This document shows positions 6,280-14,059 of a stretch of DNA of 39,973 nucleotides, one piece after another. Position numbers and translations under genes: made by a program. The stretch's first letter is position 1, and every line of letters starts with the position of its first letter. This stretch comes from an archaeon. Its GTDB lineage: Archaea > Nanobdellota > Nanobdellia > SCGC-AAA011-G17 > GW2011-AR18. Location of the stretch: assembly GCA_023245565.1 (NCBI GenBank), contig JAHFKB010000005.1, forward strand, positions 1 through 39,973, given 5' to 3'. Below the pieces are notes generated by a model. It saw nothing but the letters and a program-made list of their open reading frames with translations. It had not been told where the DNA came from and did not search any database.

Positions 6280-7275
6280 TTATCTATAAGGTCCTAATGA
6301 CTTATTTAATTTTCTTTCTTTTTTAAAATTAAAAAATTTTGCGCGACGCAACCCAAGCACATCATCCACGACGCCAGGCCCCCTGTCCAAATCCAAGCTC
6401 AACTCAGAGCCCCTGCCACGGATGGCGGCAATTTCATTATTTCTTGGATACCAATAATAATATTCTCCTTTTTCTTTTAATTTTTCAGGATAACCATATT
6501 CATTTATATCTTCTTTGTCAAACCGTCCATCTTGTTGTATTAAATTAATTTCTATTTCTTTATTATTTATTTTTAATGTATTTTTATTTATTATTTGATC
6601 TTCTAACCATTCTGCATATTTACTTTTCATTTCATTTAAAGTTTCTTGAGCTTCTGTATCTCCTTGAGATTCTTTTTCTTTTAACCAAGGAATAAAAACT
6701 AAGTACATTATACCTGCTGTTAATAATTTATAACCTTGATCTTTTACTAATTTTCTTCCATTTATTTGATTTATATTTCTTTTAAATATTTTCTTTTCTA
6801 CTAATAAACCATCTGCTGAATCTAAATCCATATAATTTGCTTTTTTTAAAAAATTTCTATATTTTGGAGTTGTGTGACTAATAATATATTCTTTTGGAAT
6901 TATATATAATTCTTCTTCTATTTCTTTAGTAAAGAAAAAATCTACATTATTAAATAATTCTTTTATTTTAGACAAATAAACTTTTACTGCTTCTTGTTGA
7001 TTATTATTTAATTTAAAATATAATTCAAATTTAGGTTCATTGTATTCTAAATTTAGTATTTGTTTTACATATTCAAAATCTTTAATATCTATTGTTTTAG
7101 ATTTTTCTATAATTTCTAAGGCCTTTTTTAAATCTTCTAAATAATTAACTTTGTATTCTTCTTTTACTTCTAAATTAGCTATGAAAATTATATATTCTTT
7201 TAATAATTTTTTTAAATTTCTATTAGCAGTAATGTCTTTTGTTAATATTTTTTTAAGTCTAGTAAGTATATCCAT
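6280..7275 (-). CDS. Protein with DGR-target-like variable C-terminal module
   Basis: A 331-residue protein. The first ~230 residues are helical and charged with no recognised domain. The C-terminal part reads YYWYPRN, then 32 residues of unusual composition, then AKFF, and ends in a basic tail. The same layout (EWL..., YYxxPRN, variable stretch, LGxRxAK) occurs in the gene at 27416-28507. It resembles the C-type-lectin-fold ends of diversity-generating retroelement (DGR) targets reported in CPR bacteria and DPANN archaea. The variable codons are GC-rich and nearly adenine-free, unlike the rest of the gene. A TATA-like AGTATATATT lies about 20 bp upstream. No reverse transcriptase or template repeat is in the window. 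Confidence 0.65.
   Translation of the reverse strand: MDILTRLKKILTKDITANRNLKKLLKEYIIFIANLEVKEEYKVNYLEDLKKALEIIEKSKTIDIKDFEYVKQILNLEYNEPKFELYFKLNNNQQEAVKVYLSKIKELFNNVDFFFTKEIEEELYIIPKEYIISHTTPKYRNFLKKANYMDLDSADGLLVEKKIFKRNINQINGRKLVKDQGYKLLTAGIMYLVFIPWLKEKESQGDTEAQETLNEMKSKYAEWLEDQIINKNTLKINNKEIEINLIQQDGRFDKEDINEYGYPEKLKEKGEYYYWYPRNNEIAAIRGRGSELSLDLDRGPGVVDDVLGLRRAKFFNFKKERKLNKSLGPYR
6343..6438 (-). other. Candidate DGR variable region (VR) A
   Basis: This is the 96 bp between the PRN and AK codons of the host gene. Hand counting gives about 59% G+C, against roughly 28% for the window, and only about 15% A on the coding strand. No codon between GCC (the seventh residue before ...RGRG) and the final CGC ends in A. 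Adenine-directed mutagenesis of a template would leave this signature. The counterpart is at 27437-27538. Confidence 0.5.
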
Positions 7276-7372
7276 ATATTTTTATTTAATATATACTACA
7301 TAAATTTAACTAATTTATTTTATTGTCCTTTTAATAATAAAGCATTTAAACCTTCTATATTTTATTTTATTT

Positions 7373-7984
7373 ATGAAATTACTAGCTTTTACAGATGTTC
7401 ATGTTAGTAAAAAATCTCTTGAGTCAATTAAAGAAAAAGCTATTAAAGAAAAACCTGATTTATTGATATGTTGTGGTGATCTTTCTGTTTTTGGAAGCGG
7501 TCTTAAAGAAGCTGCAAAGTTCTTAAATGATTTAAAAATTCAAACTTTAATAATACCTGGAAATCATGAAATGGTAGAAGAGATAAAATATATTTGTTCT
7601 AAATATAAATATTTAATAAATTTACATTGTGGTGTTTTTGAATTTGGAAATTTTAATTTCTTTGGATGGGGTACTGGTGGATTTTCTTTTATAGAAGAAG
7701 AATTTGAAAGAGTTGCTAAAAAATTTATAAAGAGTTATGATAGAAATAAAAAATTAATATTTATAACACATGCACCAATTTATGGAACTAAATTAGATTA
7801 TTTACCTATGGGGCATAGGGGATGTAAGAGTACTAGAAGATTTGTAGAAGAGGTTCAGCCATTATTAGTTTTATGTGGACATTTTCATGAAAATTTTAAA
7901 AAACAAGATAAGATTAAGAAAAGTTTAATTATAAATCCTGGAAAAGATGGAATGATTATAGAATTAAAAGAAAATAATAAATAA
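7373..7984 (+). CDS. Calcineurin-like metallophosphoesterase
   Basis: A 203-residue phosphoesterase with all the metal-binding motifs of the family in order: FTDVHV (D8, H10), CCGDLS, PGNHE, ITHAPIYG and CGHFHE. Such proteins hydrolyse phosphomono- or diesters with a di-metal centre; the substrate cannot be told. The size fits the small YfcE/ICC-like group. It is divergent from the gene at 6280-7275, and a hairpin followed by T residues lies just after its stop. Confidence 0.9.
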   Translation: MKLLAFTDVHVSKKSLESIKEKAIKEKPDLLICCGDLSVFGSGLKEAAKFLNDLKIQTLIIPGNHEMVEEIKYICSKYKYLINLHCGVFEFGNFNFFGWGTGGFSFIEEEFERVAKKFIKSYDRNKKLIFITHAPIYGTKLDYLPMGHRGCKSTRRFVEEVQPLLVLCGHFHENFKKQDKIKKSLIINPGKDGMIIELKENNK

Positions 7985-7988
7985 AATA

Positions 7989-8010
7989 AAGAAGAGAATT
8001 ATCTCTTCTT
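7989..8010. terminator. Hairpin, possible transcription terminator
   Basis: A perfect 9 bp inverted repeat, AAGAAGAGA/TCTCTTCTT with a 4-base loop, lies 5 bp after the phosphoesterase stop and is followed on the plus strand by CTTTTT. It also overlaps the 3' codons of the microprotein gene on the minus strand, whose Lys/Arg codons create one arm. Confidence 0.5.
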
Positions 8011-8043
8011 CTTTTTAGCCTTTGATTTCTTTTTAGCTGCCAT
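7999..8043 (-). CDS. Lys/Ala-rich 14-residue microprotein
   Basis: ATG at 8043 opens a 14-codon frame, MAAKKKSKAKKKKR, ending TAA at 7999. It has a very good Shine-Dalgarno, AGAGGTGAT, three bases before the start. A TATA-like AGTATATAAG lies about 65-75 bp upstream. Very short Lys-rich proteins of this sort are plausible nucleic-acid-binding or ribosome-associated peptides, but nothing more can be said. Short length alone would make this doubtful; the RBS and promoter raise it. Confidence 0.5.
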   Translation of the reverse strand: MAAKKKSKAKKKKR

Positions 8044-8125
8044 GATATCACCTCTTTTTCCCAGTTGAAGACTGGAAAGTTATATTTATATTTGCGTGAT
8101 CGATACTTATATACTTTGCTATTTT

Positions 8126-8914
8126 TTATTTTTTTAGAAAAACTTTTTGATAATTTGAAAAAATAATTTTTTCTGCTTCATCTTCTGTAATATTTTTTAT
8201 TTGAGAGATAATTTTTATTGTTTCTTTGATAAAACTTGGTTCATTTCTCTGATCTTTATATGGAGATAAGTATGGTGCATCTGTTTCTGTGAGTAAATTA
8301 TTTAATGAAGTTCTCTGAATTACCTCTTGGAAATGTTTTAATCTTGTAACTACAGCTGGAATTGATAAATAGAAATTTAGATCTTCTGCTTTTTTTACTA
8401 ATTTTAAATTTCCTGTAAAACAATGAAGAACTACTTTTTTTAACTTTGAAGATTCTAAAATTTCTAAACATTCTTTCTCTGCTTTTCTTGTATGAACTAC
8501 TATTGGTTTATTTATTTTCTCTGCTAACCTTATACATTTCCAAAAAACTTCTTCTTGTTCTTTTAATTTGCAATCGCCTTCAGGAGATTTATCTAAACCA
8601 ATTTCACCAATTGCTAAAATATTATCTTTATTTTTCTCTATGAATTTTAATTCTTCATCTACATTAAAAGGCCTATTTTCTCTTGGAACATCATCATAGT
8701 GTCCTAAGCCTACTGCATCTAAAGGATAAACTCCTAGTGAAGCTTTAATTATCTCATATTTTTTAGCTAGTTCTAGAACTTTAACATTACTTTCGTGATC
8801 TACTCCAGAACATAATATTGCAACTAATCTTGCTTCTTTTGCTCTTTTAATTACTTCATCTAGATCTTTTTCAAATTGAGGGAATGTTAAATGAGTATGA
8901 ACATCGACTAGCAT
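8126..8914 (-). CDS. tatD: TatD family metal-dependent hydrolase
   Basis: A 262-residue TIM-barrel hydrolase of the TatD family (3'-5' DNase and related activities). The metal ligands are visible: VDVHTH near the start, IGEIGLD, VVHTRKAEKE, VLHCFTGN, and ETDAPYLSP. It ends with the family's NYQKVF-type segment. Full length, own start at 8914. Neighbours are unrelated, so its role is most likely general DNA or quality-control metabolism. Confidence 0.93.
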   Translation of the reverse strand: MLVDVHTHLTFPQFEKDLDEVIKRAKEARLVAILCSGVDHESNVKVLELAKKYEIIKASLGVYPLDAVGLGHYDDVPRENRPFNVDEELKFIEKNKDNILAIGEIGLDKSPEGDCKLKEQEEVFWKCIRLAEKINKPIVVHTRKAEKECLEILESSKLKKVVLHCFTGNLKLVKKAEDLNFYLSIPAVVTRLKHFQEVIQRTSLNNLLTETDAPYLSPYKDQRNEPSFIKETIKIISQIKNITEDEAEKIIFSNYQKVFLKK

Positions 8915-8992
8915 AGAAATTATAATTAATAAGTAATTTAAAAACTTTTATATAATAATTAATTATATATATTAGAAAAACCTTTTATTATT

Positions 8993-9586
8993 ATGTTAAC
9001 TTTATTTAAAAATTTAAGTATAAGAAAATTTACACTTGATGTTTATGATAAAAGAATTGGTAAAATCCTAAGTGAAAATGAAGGTTTAGAAGAATTTCTT
9101 ATTGAAAAACAAATGAAAAATAAAATTGGATTAAATTATGCAGAAATGATTCAAAATCAATTAATAAGTTCTTCTTGGATAGATTTTATAGAGTGGCTTT
9201 CAGAAAATCTTCCTAATGGTTTAATATTTAGAGGTATTGAATGTAGAGATATTAATAAAATAAATTTTAAAGCAATTAGAAGTATTTTAAAATATGGAAA
9301 TGATAGAATTAATCGGGGGTCAAGAACTTGGGGATTTGATTTTATAATAAAAGATTTAAGTGGTTTAGAATCTAAAGACTTTATTTGGGGGGCACCTAAT
9401 TTTTATTTTTGGAGATTCATCTCTAGATATCTAAATTATAATAAAAAAGTTTTATTTACAATCTATGATTCAAAAAAACTTTGTGAGGAAAAACTTTCTG
9501 TTAGTTCTGTTTATACTCTTGCTCCTGGTGTTAATTCTTTTAATGATGCGCTATTAGCAGTTGTTTTAGTTAGAATAATTAATTAA
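8993..9586 (+). CDS. Unknown 197-residue protein
   Basis: No family is recognised with confidence. The middle has GLIFRGIECRDI followed by LKYGNDRINRGSRTWGF, and the end has VYTLAPG and an ALLAVVLVRI segment. An Arg-Gly near a strand and a later Ser/Thr-Val-Tyr pattern are vaguely reminiscent of ADP-ribosyltransferase folds, but the catalytic triad cannot be assigned. It overlaps the 3' end of the site-2 protease gene on the opposite strand by 4 bp. Confidence 0.55.
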   Translation: MLTLFKNLSIRKFTLDVYDKRIGKILSENEGLEEFLIEKQMKNKIGLNYAEMIQNQLISSSWIDFIEWLSENLPNGLIFRGIECRDINKINFKAIRSILKYGNDRINRGSRTWGFDFIIKDLSGLESKDFIWGAPNFYFWRFISRYLNYNKKVLFTIYDSKKLCEEKLSVSSVYTLAPGVNSFNDALLAVVLVRIIN

Positions 9587-10773
9587 ATAAATGGAGAAAG
9601 TATAAACTTGAATAATCTAAGGAAAAATGGATACATATTTATTAAAATAAGAGCTAAAATTATTAATGAAACAGTAGTAAGTATTCTTAAAGATTTTTTT
9701 TCATCTTTTGTAAAATAAATTAATGCTGAATTAAACATTCTTCCTCCATCTACTGGACCAAGAGGAAGTAAATTAAATAATCCAACACCAACTGTGATGT
9801 TAAATAACCAAAATAATAACATTCCGAACCAAGAAAATATTTTATATAAAATAGAATAAGGTTTGAATTTTTCTTTTAATTCTATTTTATAATTACTAAA
9901 GGAAATTCCTAAAATAGCTTTTGTATTATTTTCTGGATTAGAAGACAAAGTTACATTATAATAAGAATCATTTGCTTTGAAATTTAATACTTCTCCTGGT
10001 TTTTTTGCTTCCAATATATTAGATAAGACAGATGATTCATTTATTTTATTTCCATTTACTTCTTGTAAGATCATTCCAGATTTTAAGCCTGAATTGTTTA
10101 TTGGTAAAGAAGAATTAATTTCTCCTATTATAATTCCATTTACTTCTGTAACACTATTTGCAATAGGAGATAAAACTAAACCCATTACTAATAAAATAAT
10201 AATTCCTAAAATAATATTTGAAAATGGTCCTGCAGAGAAAACAAATAATTGATCTTTTACAGGTTTTTTCTTTAATTGTTTTTCATCTGGTTCTACAAAT
10301 GCTGCTAATATTGGACCTAGAAAAGCAAAACCTGAAGATTTAATTTTTATATTTCTTAATCTTGCAAATACTCCATGAGAAAATTCATGTATTGTTGCAA
10401 CTATTAAAATTGCAATAATCCAATGCCAAAAAGATAAAATTGGAAGCTGATCACTAACTGAAATTCCAGGAAGCAATGGAGCTAAGGCTGCTTGTGTTTT
10501 TGGAACAAATAAAAATTTGTAAGTCATAAAAACTATGAATACTGTAGTTACTAACATTCCTAGAAAACCTATAGCAACGCTTATGTAACCTAAAATATTT
10601 AGAGATTTTGGAAATTTCTTTGCTATTTTATCCATTAATTTAATTCCAATTTTAGTTTTATATAGAACAAATACTTTTCCTTGAACTTCGAATTTCTTTC
10701 TGAAGATTTTAAATATTATTAATAAAAATATATAGAAAACAACTAGTAATAATAAATCATAATTCATAATCAC
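9583..10773 (-). CDS. Site-2 protease (M50), PDZ-containing
   Basis: A 396-residue membrane protease that cleaves transmembrane substrates in the lipid bilayer. The zinc motif HEFSH (residues 129-133) sits in a membrane helix. The second motif LGPVDGGRM near residue 345 supplies the Asp ligand. Between them is a PDZ-like domain with NNSGLKSGMILQEVNG. At least four hydrophobic segments are seen. The start is GTG at 10773, overlapping the eL40 stop by 4 bp (GTGA), or the ATG at 10767. It is the third gene of an aIF5A-eL40 operon. Confidence 0.93.
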   Translation of the reverse strand: MIMNYDLLLLVVFYIFLLIIFKIFRKKFEVQGKVFVLYKTKIGIKLMDKIAKKFPKSLNILGYISVAIGFLGMLVTTVFIVFMTYKFLFVPKTQAALAPLLPGISVSDQLPILSFWHWIIAILIVATIHEFSHGVFARLRNIKIKSSGFAFLGPILAAFVEPDEKQLKKKPVKDQLFVFSAGPFSNIILGIIILLVMGLVLSPIANSVTEVNGIIIGEINSSLPINNSGLKSGMILQEVNGNKINESSVLSNILEAKKPGEVLNFKANDSYYNVTLSSNPENNTKAILGISFSNYKIELKEKFKPYSILYKIFSWFGMLLFWLFNITVGVGLFNLLPLGPVDGGRMFNSALIYFTKDEKKSLRILTTVSLIILALILINMYPFFLRLFKFILSPFI

Positions 10774-10931
10774 TTCTTCCTTACTGGTCTAAGTGCTCTT
10801 GAAGTGCAATTTTTACACATTATTTTTCCTTTTCTAACTTTTGCAGGATCAGTTCTCATTTTTGTCTTGCACTTTCTACAAACAAAAACATTACCAAACA
10901 ATCTTTTATTAGCTTCAGGGAATTTTACCAT
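10770..10931 (-). CDS. rpl40e: 50S ribosomal protein eL40
   Basis: A 53-residue zinc-ribbon protein starting MVKFPEANKRLFGNVFVC. It carries the CRKC and CKNC cysteine pairs of eL40 and a basic C-terminus (RALRPVRKK). Length is typical for archaea. It starts one base after the aIF5A stop (TAAaATG) and its TGA overlaps the GTG of the protease, so the three genes are tightly coupled. Confidence 0.95.
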   Translation of the reverse strand: MVKFPEANKRLFGNVFVCRKCKTKMRTDPAKVRKGKIMCKNCTSRALRPVRKK

Positions 10932-10932
10932 T

Positions 10933-11325
10933 TTATTTCACTTGCATTATAACTTTTTCATCCATAATTATCCAATAATTAACTACTGAACCTTCTTTAA
11001 CTTGTCCTTTGAATTCATCTATTATCTTTATATCAAATGTTTCATAGCTATCATTGTCCATTACAGTAGCCATATCATCATGTACAGATAAAACTTGAGC
11101 ATTCTTTTTTTCAATTATAGGAACTTGAACATTGTCTCCTGCGGGAGATAAGTGAATTTTTTTTTGATTGTTGATTAATCCAACAGCTTCAATTCTACAT
11201 TTAGATGAACCATGTTTTCCTGTTTTAGAAGTTTGAATATCTTTTACTACACAAGCAATATTATCAAATATAACATAGCTTCCAATTTTTAGATCGCCAG
11301 CTTGTACTAATTTAGTTTCTGCCAT
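10933..11325 (-). CDS. eif5a: Translation factor aIF5A
   Basis: A 130-residue factor that rescues stalled ribosomes at the E site. The frame is open to 11400, but the start is the ATG at 11325 (MAETKLVQAGDLKIG). A TATA box CCTTTATAAATCC (11344-11356, minus strand) then sits about 25 bp upstream. The loop SKTGKHGSSK holds the lysine modified to (deoxy)hypusine. The C-terminal domain is an OB fold. Deoxyhypusine synthase is encoded at 23961-24947, so the modification pathway is present at least in its first step. Confidence 0.96.
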   Translation of the reverse strand: MAETKLVQAGDLKIGSYVIFDNIACVVKDIQTSKTGKHGSSKCRIEAVGLINNQKKIHLSPAGDNVQVPIIEKKNAQVLSVHDDMATVMDNDSYETFDIKIIDEFKGQVKEGSVVNYWIIMDEKVIMQVK

Positions 11326-11417
11326 AGACCTGTAGTAAATGAAGGATTTATAAAGGTTTTTGTTAAAATGAAATAAATAAACGAAAGTTTTAAAATCCAT
11401 ATTAAACTTTTTAATTT

Positions 11418-11888
11418 ATGAACCCACATACTCATTTTCTATTTCCTTTTTTTATTGCTTTGGTATTGTATAAATTATCTATATTAAGTTTTAAATTTGC
11501 TATAATTTGCGGCCTTATTGGGATGTTAGTTGATCTAGATCACTATGTTGAACATATAATCCATAGTAAATCTAATAGATTTTCTTTATTATCAACTTGG
11601 ACTAATTCAATTAAATTACATCGTTTTGTTCAGAGAAGTTTTATACATGAGGGAACAGGATTTACAATTTTAACAATTATTTTTATGGTTGTTTTTTTAA
11701 TTGATTATAAAATTGCTTTGATTCTAGCTTTAGGTTATTACTCTCATATTTACTTAGATCATTTATGGGTAAATAAACCTCATTACTTTAGATTTAAAAT
11801 TAGTAGGTTTTATTTTAAAGAATCTCATTTTGCGATTTTTTTAGATATTATATTAGTTATTTCTAGTTTGATTGTTTATTTTATCTGA
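11418..11888 (+). CDS. YdjM/DUF457-type membrane protein (putative metal-dependent hydrolase)
   Basis: A 156-residue integral membrane protein with about four hydrophobic helices. Histidine/aspartate motifs fit the YdjM-like inner-membrane hydrolases: NPHTHFLFP at the start, LIGMLVDLDH, LHRFVQRSFIHEG and YYSHIYLDHLW. These residues probably bind a metal at the membrane face. The substrate is unknown. A TATA-like AAACTTTTTAA precedes the ATG. Its 3' end overlaps the convergent nucleotidyltransferase by 8 bp. Confidence 0.8.
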   Translation: MNPHTHFLFPFFIALVLYKLSILSFKFAIICGLIGMLVDLDHYVEHIIHSKSNRFSLLSTWTNSIKLHRFVQRSFIHEGTGFTILTIIFMVVFLIDYKIALILALGYYSHIYLDHLWVNKPHYFRFKISRFYFKESHFAIFLDIILVISSLIVYFI

Positions 11889-12594
11889 GATTATTAATAA
11901 TTTCATTATTTAATTTAAATAATAATTCTATAACTTTATTTTTATCTTGATTATTAAAATTTTCTAACCTTTTTTTTACTTTTTTATCTAAATTTAGAAT
12001 AAATGCTTTTTCTTCTTTATTTAATGTTTTATTTAAAATTAAGTTCATATTTAAATCCCATAATAATTTCTTATTTTTGATATATGTTAATAATTGTAAT
12101 TTCTTTCTTATTGATGGTAATGCCCATTTTATAGCTTCGAAACCATTTCTGCTTTTAAGAATTTTAATTTCATAATTTATTTTCTCTTCAGTATTTTTTT
12201 TTAATTCTGTTAGTGAAACTTTTACCAATTCATCTCTAAAATTTATATTTTTTAAAGTTTTTAGAAATTTAGAATAATCTTGATCCTCGTATAGTATCAT
12301 TCCACTTGTTAATAATGTAATATAAATTGACCAATGACCTAATTTGACTTTTTTTATTAATCCTTCACAGTTATCATAATATTGTAAACTAATCTTTTTG
12401 AACTTCTTTTTTATTGGATTTTTACCTTTTGGAATATTGTCTCTGAAGATTATAATTACATCATAATCACTTTTATTTTTGTCAAAGTATCCCCAAGGAT
12501 AAGAACCATATATTACTATTGCAACTAGGTCTTCTTTAAATTTCTTCTTACAATAATTAATAAATTCAATAAGATATTTATCTGGTTTAAGCAT
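11881..12594 (-). CDS. Nucleotidyltransferase-fold protein with helical C-terminus
   Basis: A 237-residue protein with an N-terminal DNA-polymerase-beta-type nucleotidyltransferase domain. It shows the motif GSYPWGYFDKNKSDYDVII (GS, then SDxD metal ligands). The C-terminal ~120 residues are Lys/Asn-rich helices, loosely like the HEPN-type domains that often accompany MNT domains. It could modify RNA, a protein or a small molecule. No partner toxin/antitoxin gene is adjacent. The next minus-strand gene lies 32 bp upstream. Confidence 0.75.
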   Translation of the reverse strand: MLKPDKYLIEFINYCKKKFKEDLVAIVIYGSYPWGYFDKNKSDYDVIIIFRDNIPKGKNPIKKKFKKISLQYYDNCEGLIKKVKLGHWSIYITLLTSGMILYEDQDYSKFLKTLKNINFRDELVKVSLTELKKNTEEKINYEIKILKSRNGFEAIKWALPSIRKKLQLLTYIKNKKLLWDLNMNLILNKTLNKEEKAFILNLDKKVKKRLENFNNQDKNKVIELLFKLNNEIINNLR

Positions 12595-12626
12595 TAATAA
12601 TTTATTAACTTTTCTCGCTTTTATTT

Positions 12627-13304
12627 CTATCTATTTATATTTTTTAAATCTCTTCCAATTTTTGAAGAGTGTTTTAAAATTTCATTTAATCTAATTTTTT
12701 CATATGACTGCTGTACTGGTTTTATATCTTTAAAATTTCCCATTTTGAATCCTTTTATACTTTCTATATCAATTATATCAACACCATAATGAGCATAAAC
12801 TATACTATCTATATCTTGATTATTAAATTTGTGTTCAGGTACAATTATTAATTTCCCAACTTTGTAAGGTTGTAAATTAATCATGTTTTTATCTGTCAGG
12901 TATTTATAACCTATTTGTTCTGCTACTTCTAAAGTGTCTTGATTCCATAAGTGATTTGGAGGAGTATAAATTTCAGCTTCTCTTTTATAAATCTTAAATA
13001 ATAATTCTTTACCCCTAATCATAAATTCTCTTTGTTTTTCTTTAGTTATTTTATTTCCAAATAAACAATAGTTTTCATGCCAAGGATCTACATATTTATG
13101 AAAGTTTTGGCATTTATGATTTAAACCTTGTTGTCCTAAAAAGCATTTTGGATTTTTTAGAGATTCTTTTATAACTTCCCTATCCTTAAATGGAATCCTA
13201 ATTGAACCTTGAGGTATTAAAGAAAAGACTATTGGAAGTCCAAGAATCCACCCTATACTTCCTGCTTTATTTCTATCTTCATAATGCAAATCTAATATTA
13301 CCAT
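12627..13304 (-). CDS. Polysaccharide-deacetylase-like (NodB-fold/DUF2334) protein
   Basis: A 225-residue cytosolic protein whose layout suggests a NodB-like deacetylase. It has an Asp/His-containing first strand (ILDLHYED), FLGQQGLNHKCQNFHKY in the place of the His-rich metal motif, and YTPPNHLWNQDTLEVAEQIGYKYLTD, which resembles the R-x-P...AxxxGY segment of that fold. The canonical double-Asp is not obvious, so enzymatic activity is uncertain. It is upstream of the nucleotidyltransferase on the same strand. Confidence 0.6.
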   Translation of the reverse strand: MVILDLHYEDRNKAGSIGWILGLPIVFSLIPQGSIRIPFKDREVIKESLKNPKCFLGQQGLNHKCQNFHKYVDPWHENYCLFGNKITKEKQREFMIRGKELLFKIYKREAEIYTPPNHLWNQDTLEVAEQIGYKYLTDKNMINLQPYKVGKLIIVPEHKFNNQDIDSIVYAHYGVDIIDIESIKGFKMGNFKDIKPVQQSYEKIRLNEILKHSSKIGRDLKNINR

Positions 13305-13357
13305 ATAAATAAAATAATAACATAAAACTTAAAAACCTTGCATTTAATCAAAAATTA

Positions 13358-14008
13358 ATGGTGAAAACAAAAGAAAAAGATTTTGTTGAGATTGATTATG
13401 TTGGAAAGATTAAAGATAATAATAAAATATTTGATTTAACAGATAAAGAAGTTGCTAAAAAAGAAGGACTTTATAATTCACATACTAAATATGGAAGTAA
13501 AATTATTTGCATAGGTGAAAATCAAATTCTAAAAATTATAGATGGTTTTTTAGTTGATAAAGAAATTGGGGAAAATTATTTATTAGATATAAAAGCTGGA
13601 GAGGCTTTTGGAAAAAAAGATCCAAGTTTAATAAAAATAATTTCTGCAGATATCTTAAAAAAACAAAAAATAAATCCTGTTCCTGGATTGCAGATAAATG
13701 CTTCTGGTTTATTAGGAACTATAAGGTCTGTTAATGGTGGAAGAATTAGTGTAGATTTTAATCATCCTTTATCTGGAAAAAATTTAATTTATGATATAAA
13801 AATTAATAGAATTGTTGAAAATGATGAAGAAAAATTAAAATCTTTAGTTGAAAACATGTTAGGTTTATCAAAACAAGAATATAGCTTAGAAATTAAAGAA
13901 AGTAAAGCTCAAATTAAAATTAAACCTATAATTCCTAGTAAAGCTAAAGATGAAGTGAAAAATAAGGCTAAAAACCTAATTCCTGGCTTAGAAGTCACAT
14001 TTAACTAA
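13358..14008 (+). CDS. FKBP-type peptidyl-prolyl isomerase
   Basis: A 216-residue protein of the SlyD-like archaeal FKBP family. DFVEIDYVGKI opens the domain. The characteristic IGENQILKIIDGFLVDKEIGE (aligned to G-x-x-x-I-x-G-x-x-x-x-L-x-x-M-x-x-G) is followed by the inserted flap with GAFGKKDPSLIKII, and closure by VNGGRISVDFNHPLSGKNL. The C-terminal ~70 residues are an extra domain seen in longer archaeal FKBPs. It precedes ftsZ by 51 bp. Confidence 0.9.
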   Translation: MVKTKEKDFVEIDYVGKIKDNNKIFDLTDKEVAKKEGLYNSHTKYGSKIICIGENQILKIIDGFLVDKEIGENYLLDIKAGEAFGKKDPSLIKIISADILKKQKINPVPGLQINASGLLGTIRSVNGGRISVDFNHPLSGKNLIYDIKINRIVENDEEKLKSLVENMLGLSKQEYSLEIKESKAQIKIKPIIPSKAKDEVKNKAKNLIPGLEVTFN

Positions 14009-14059
14009 AAAGCTATTATCTATCATAATTAAATTTAAATATTAGTTTTCTAATTTATT

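Noticed and set aside
11326..11400. 25-residue extension of aIF5A
   Set aside because: The family begins at MAETK-like positions, and a TATA box lies inside the supposed extension.
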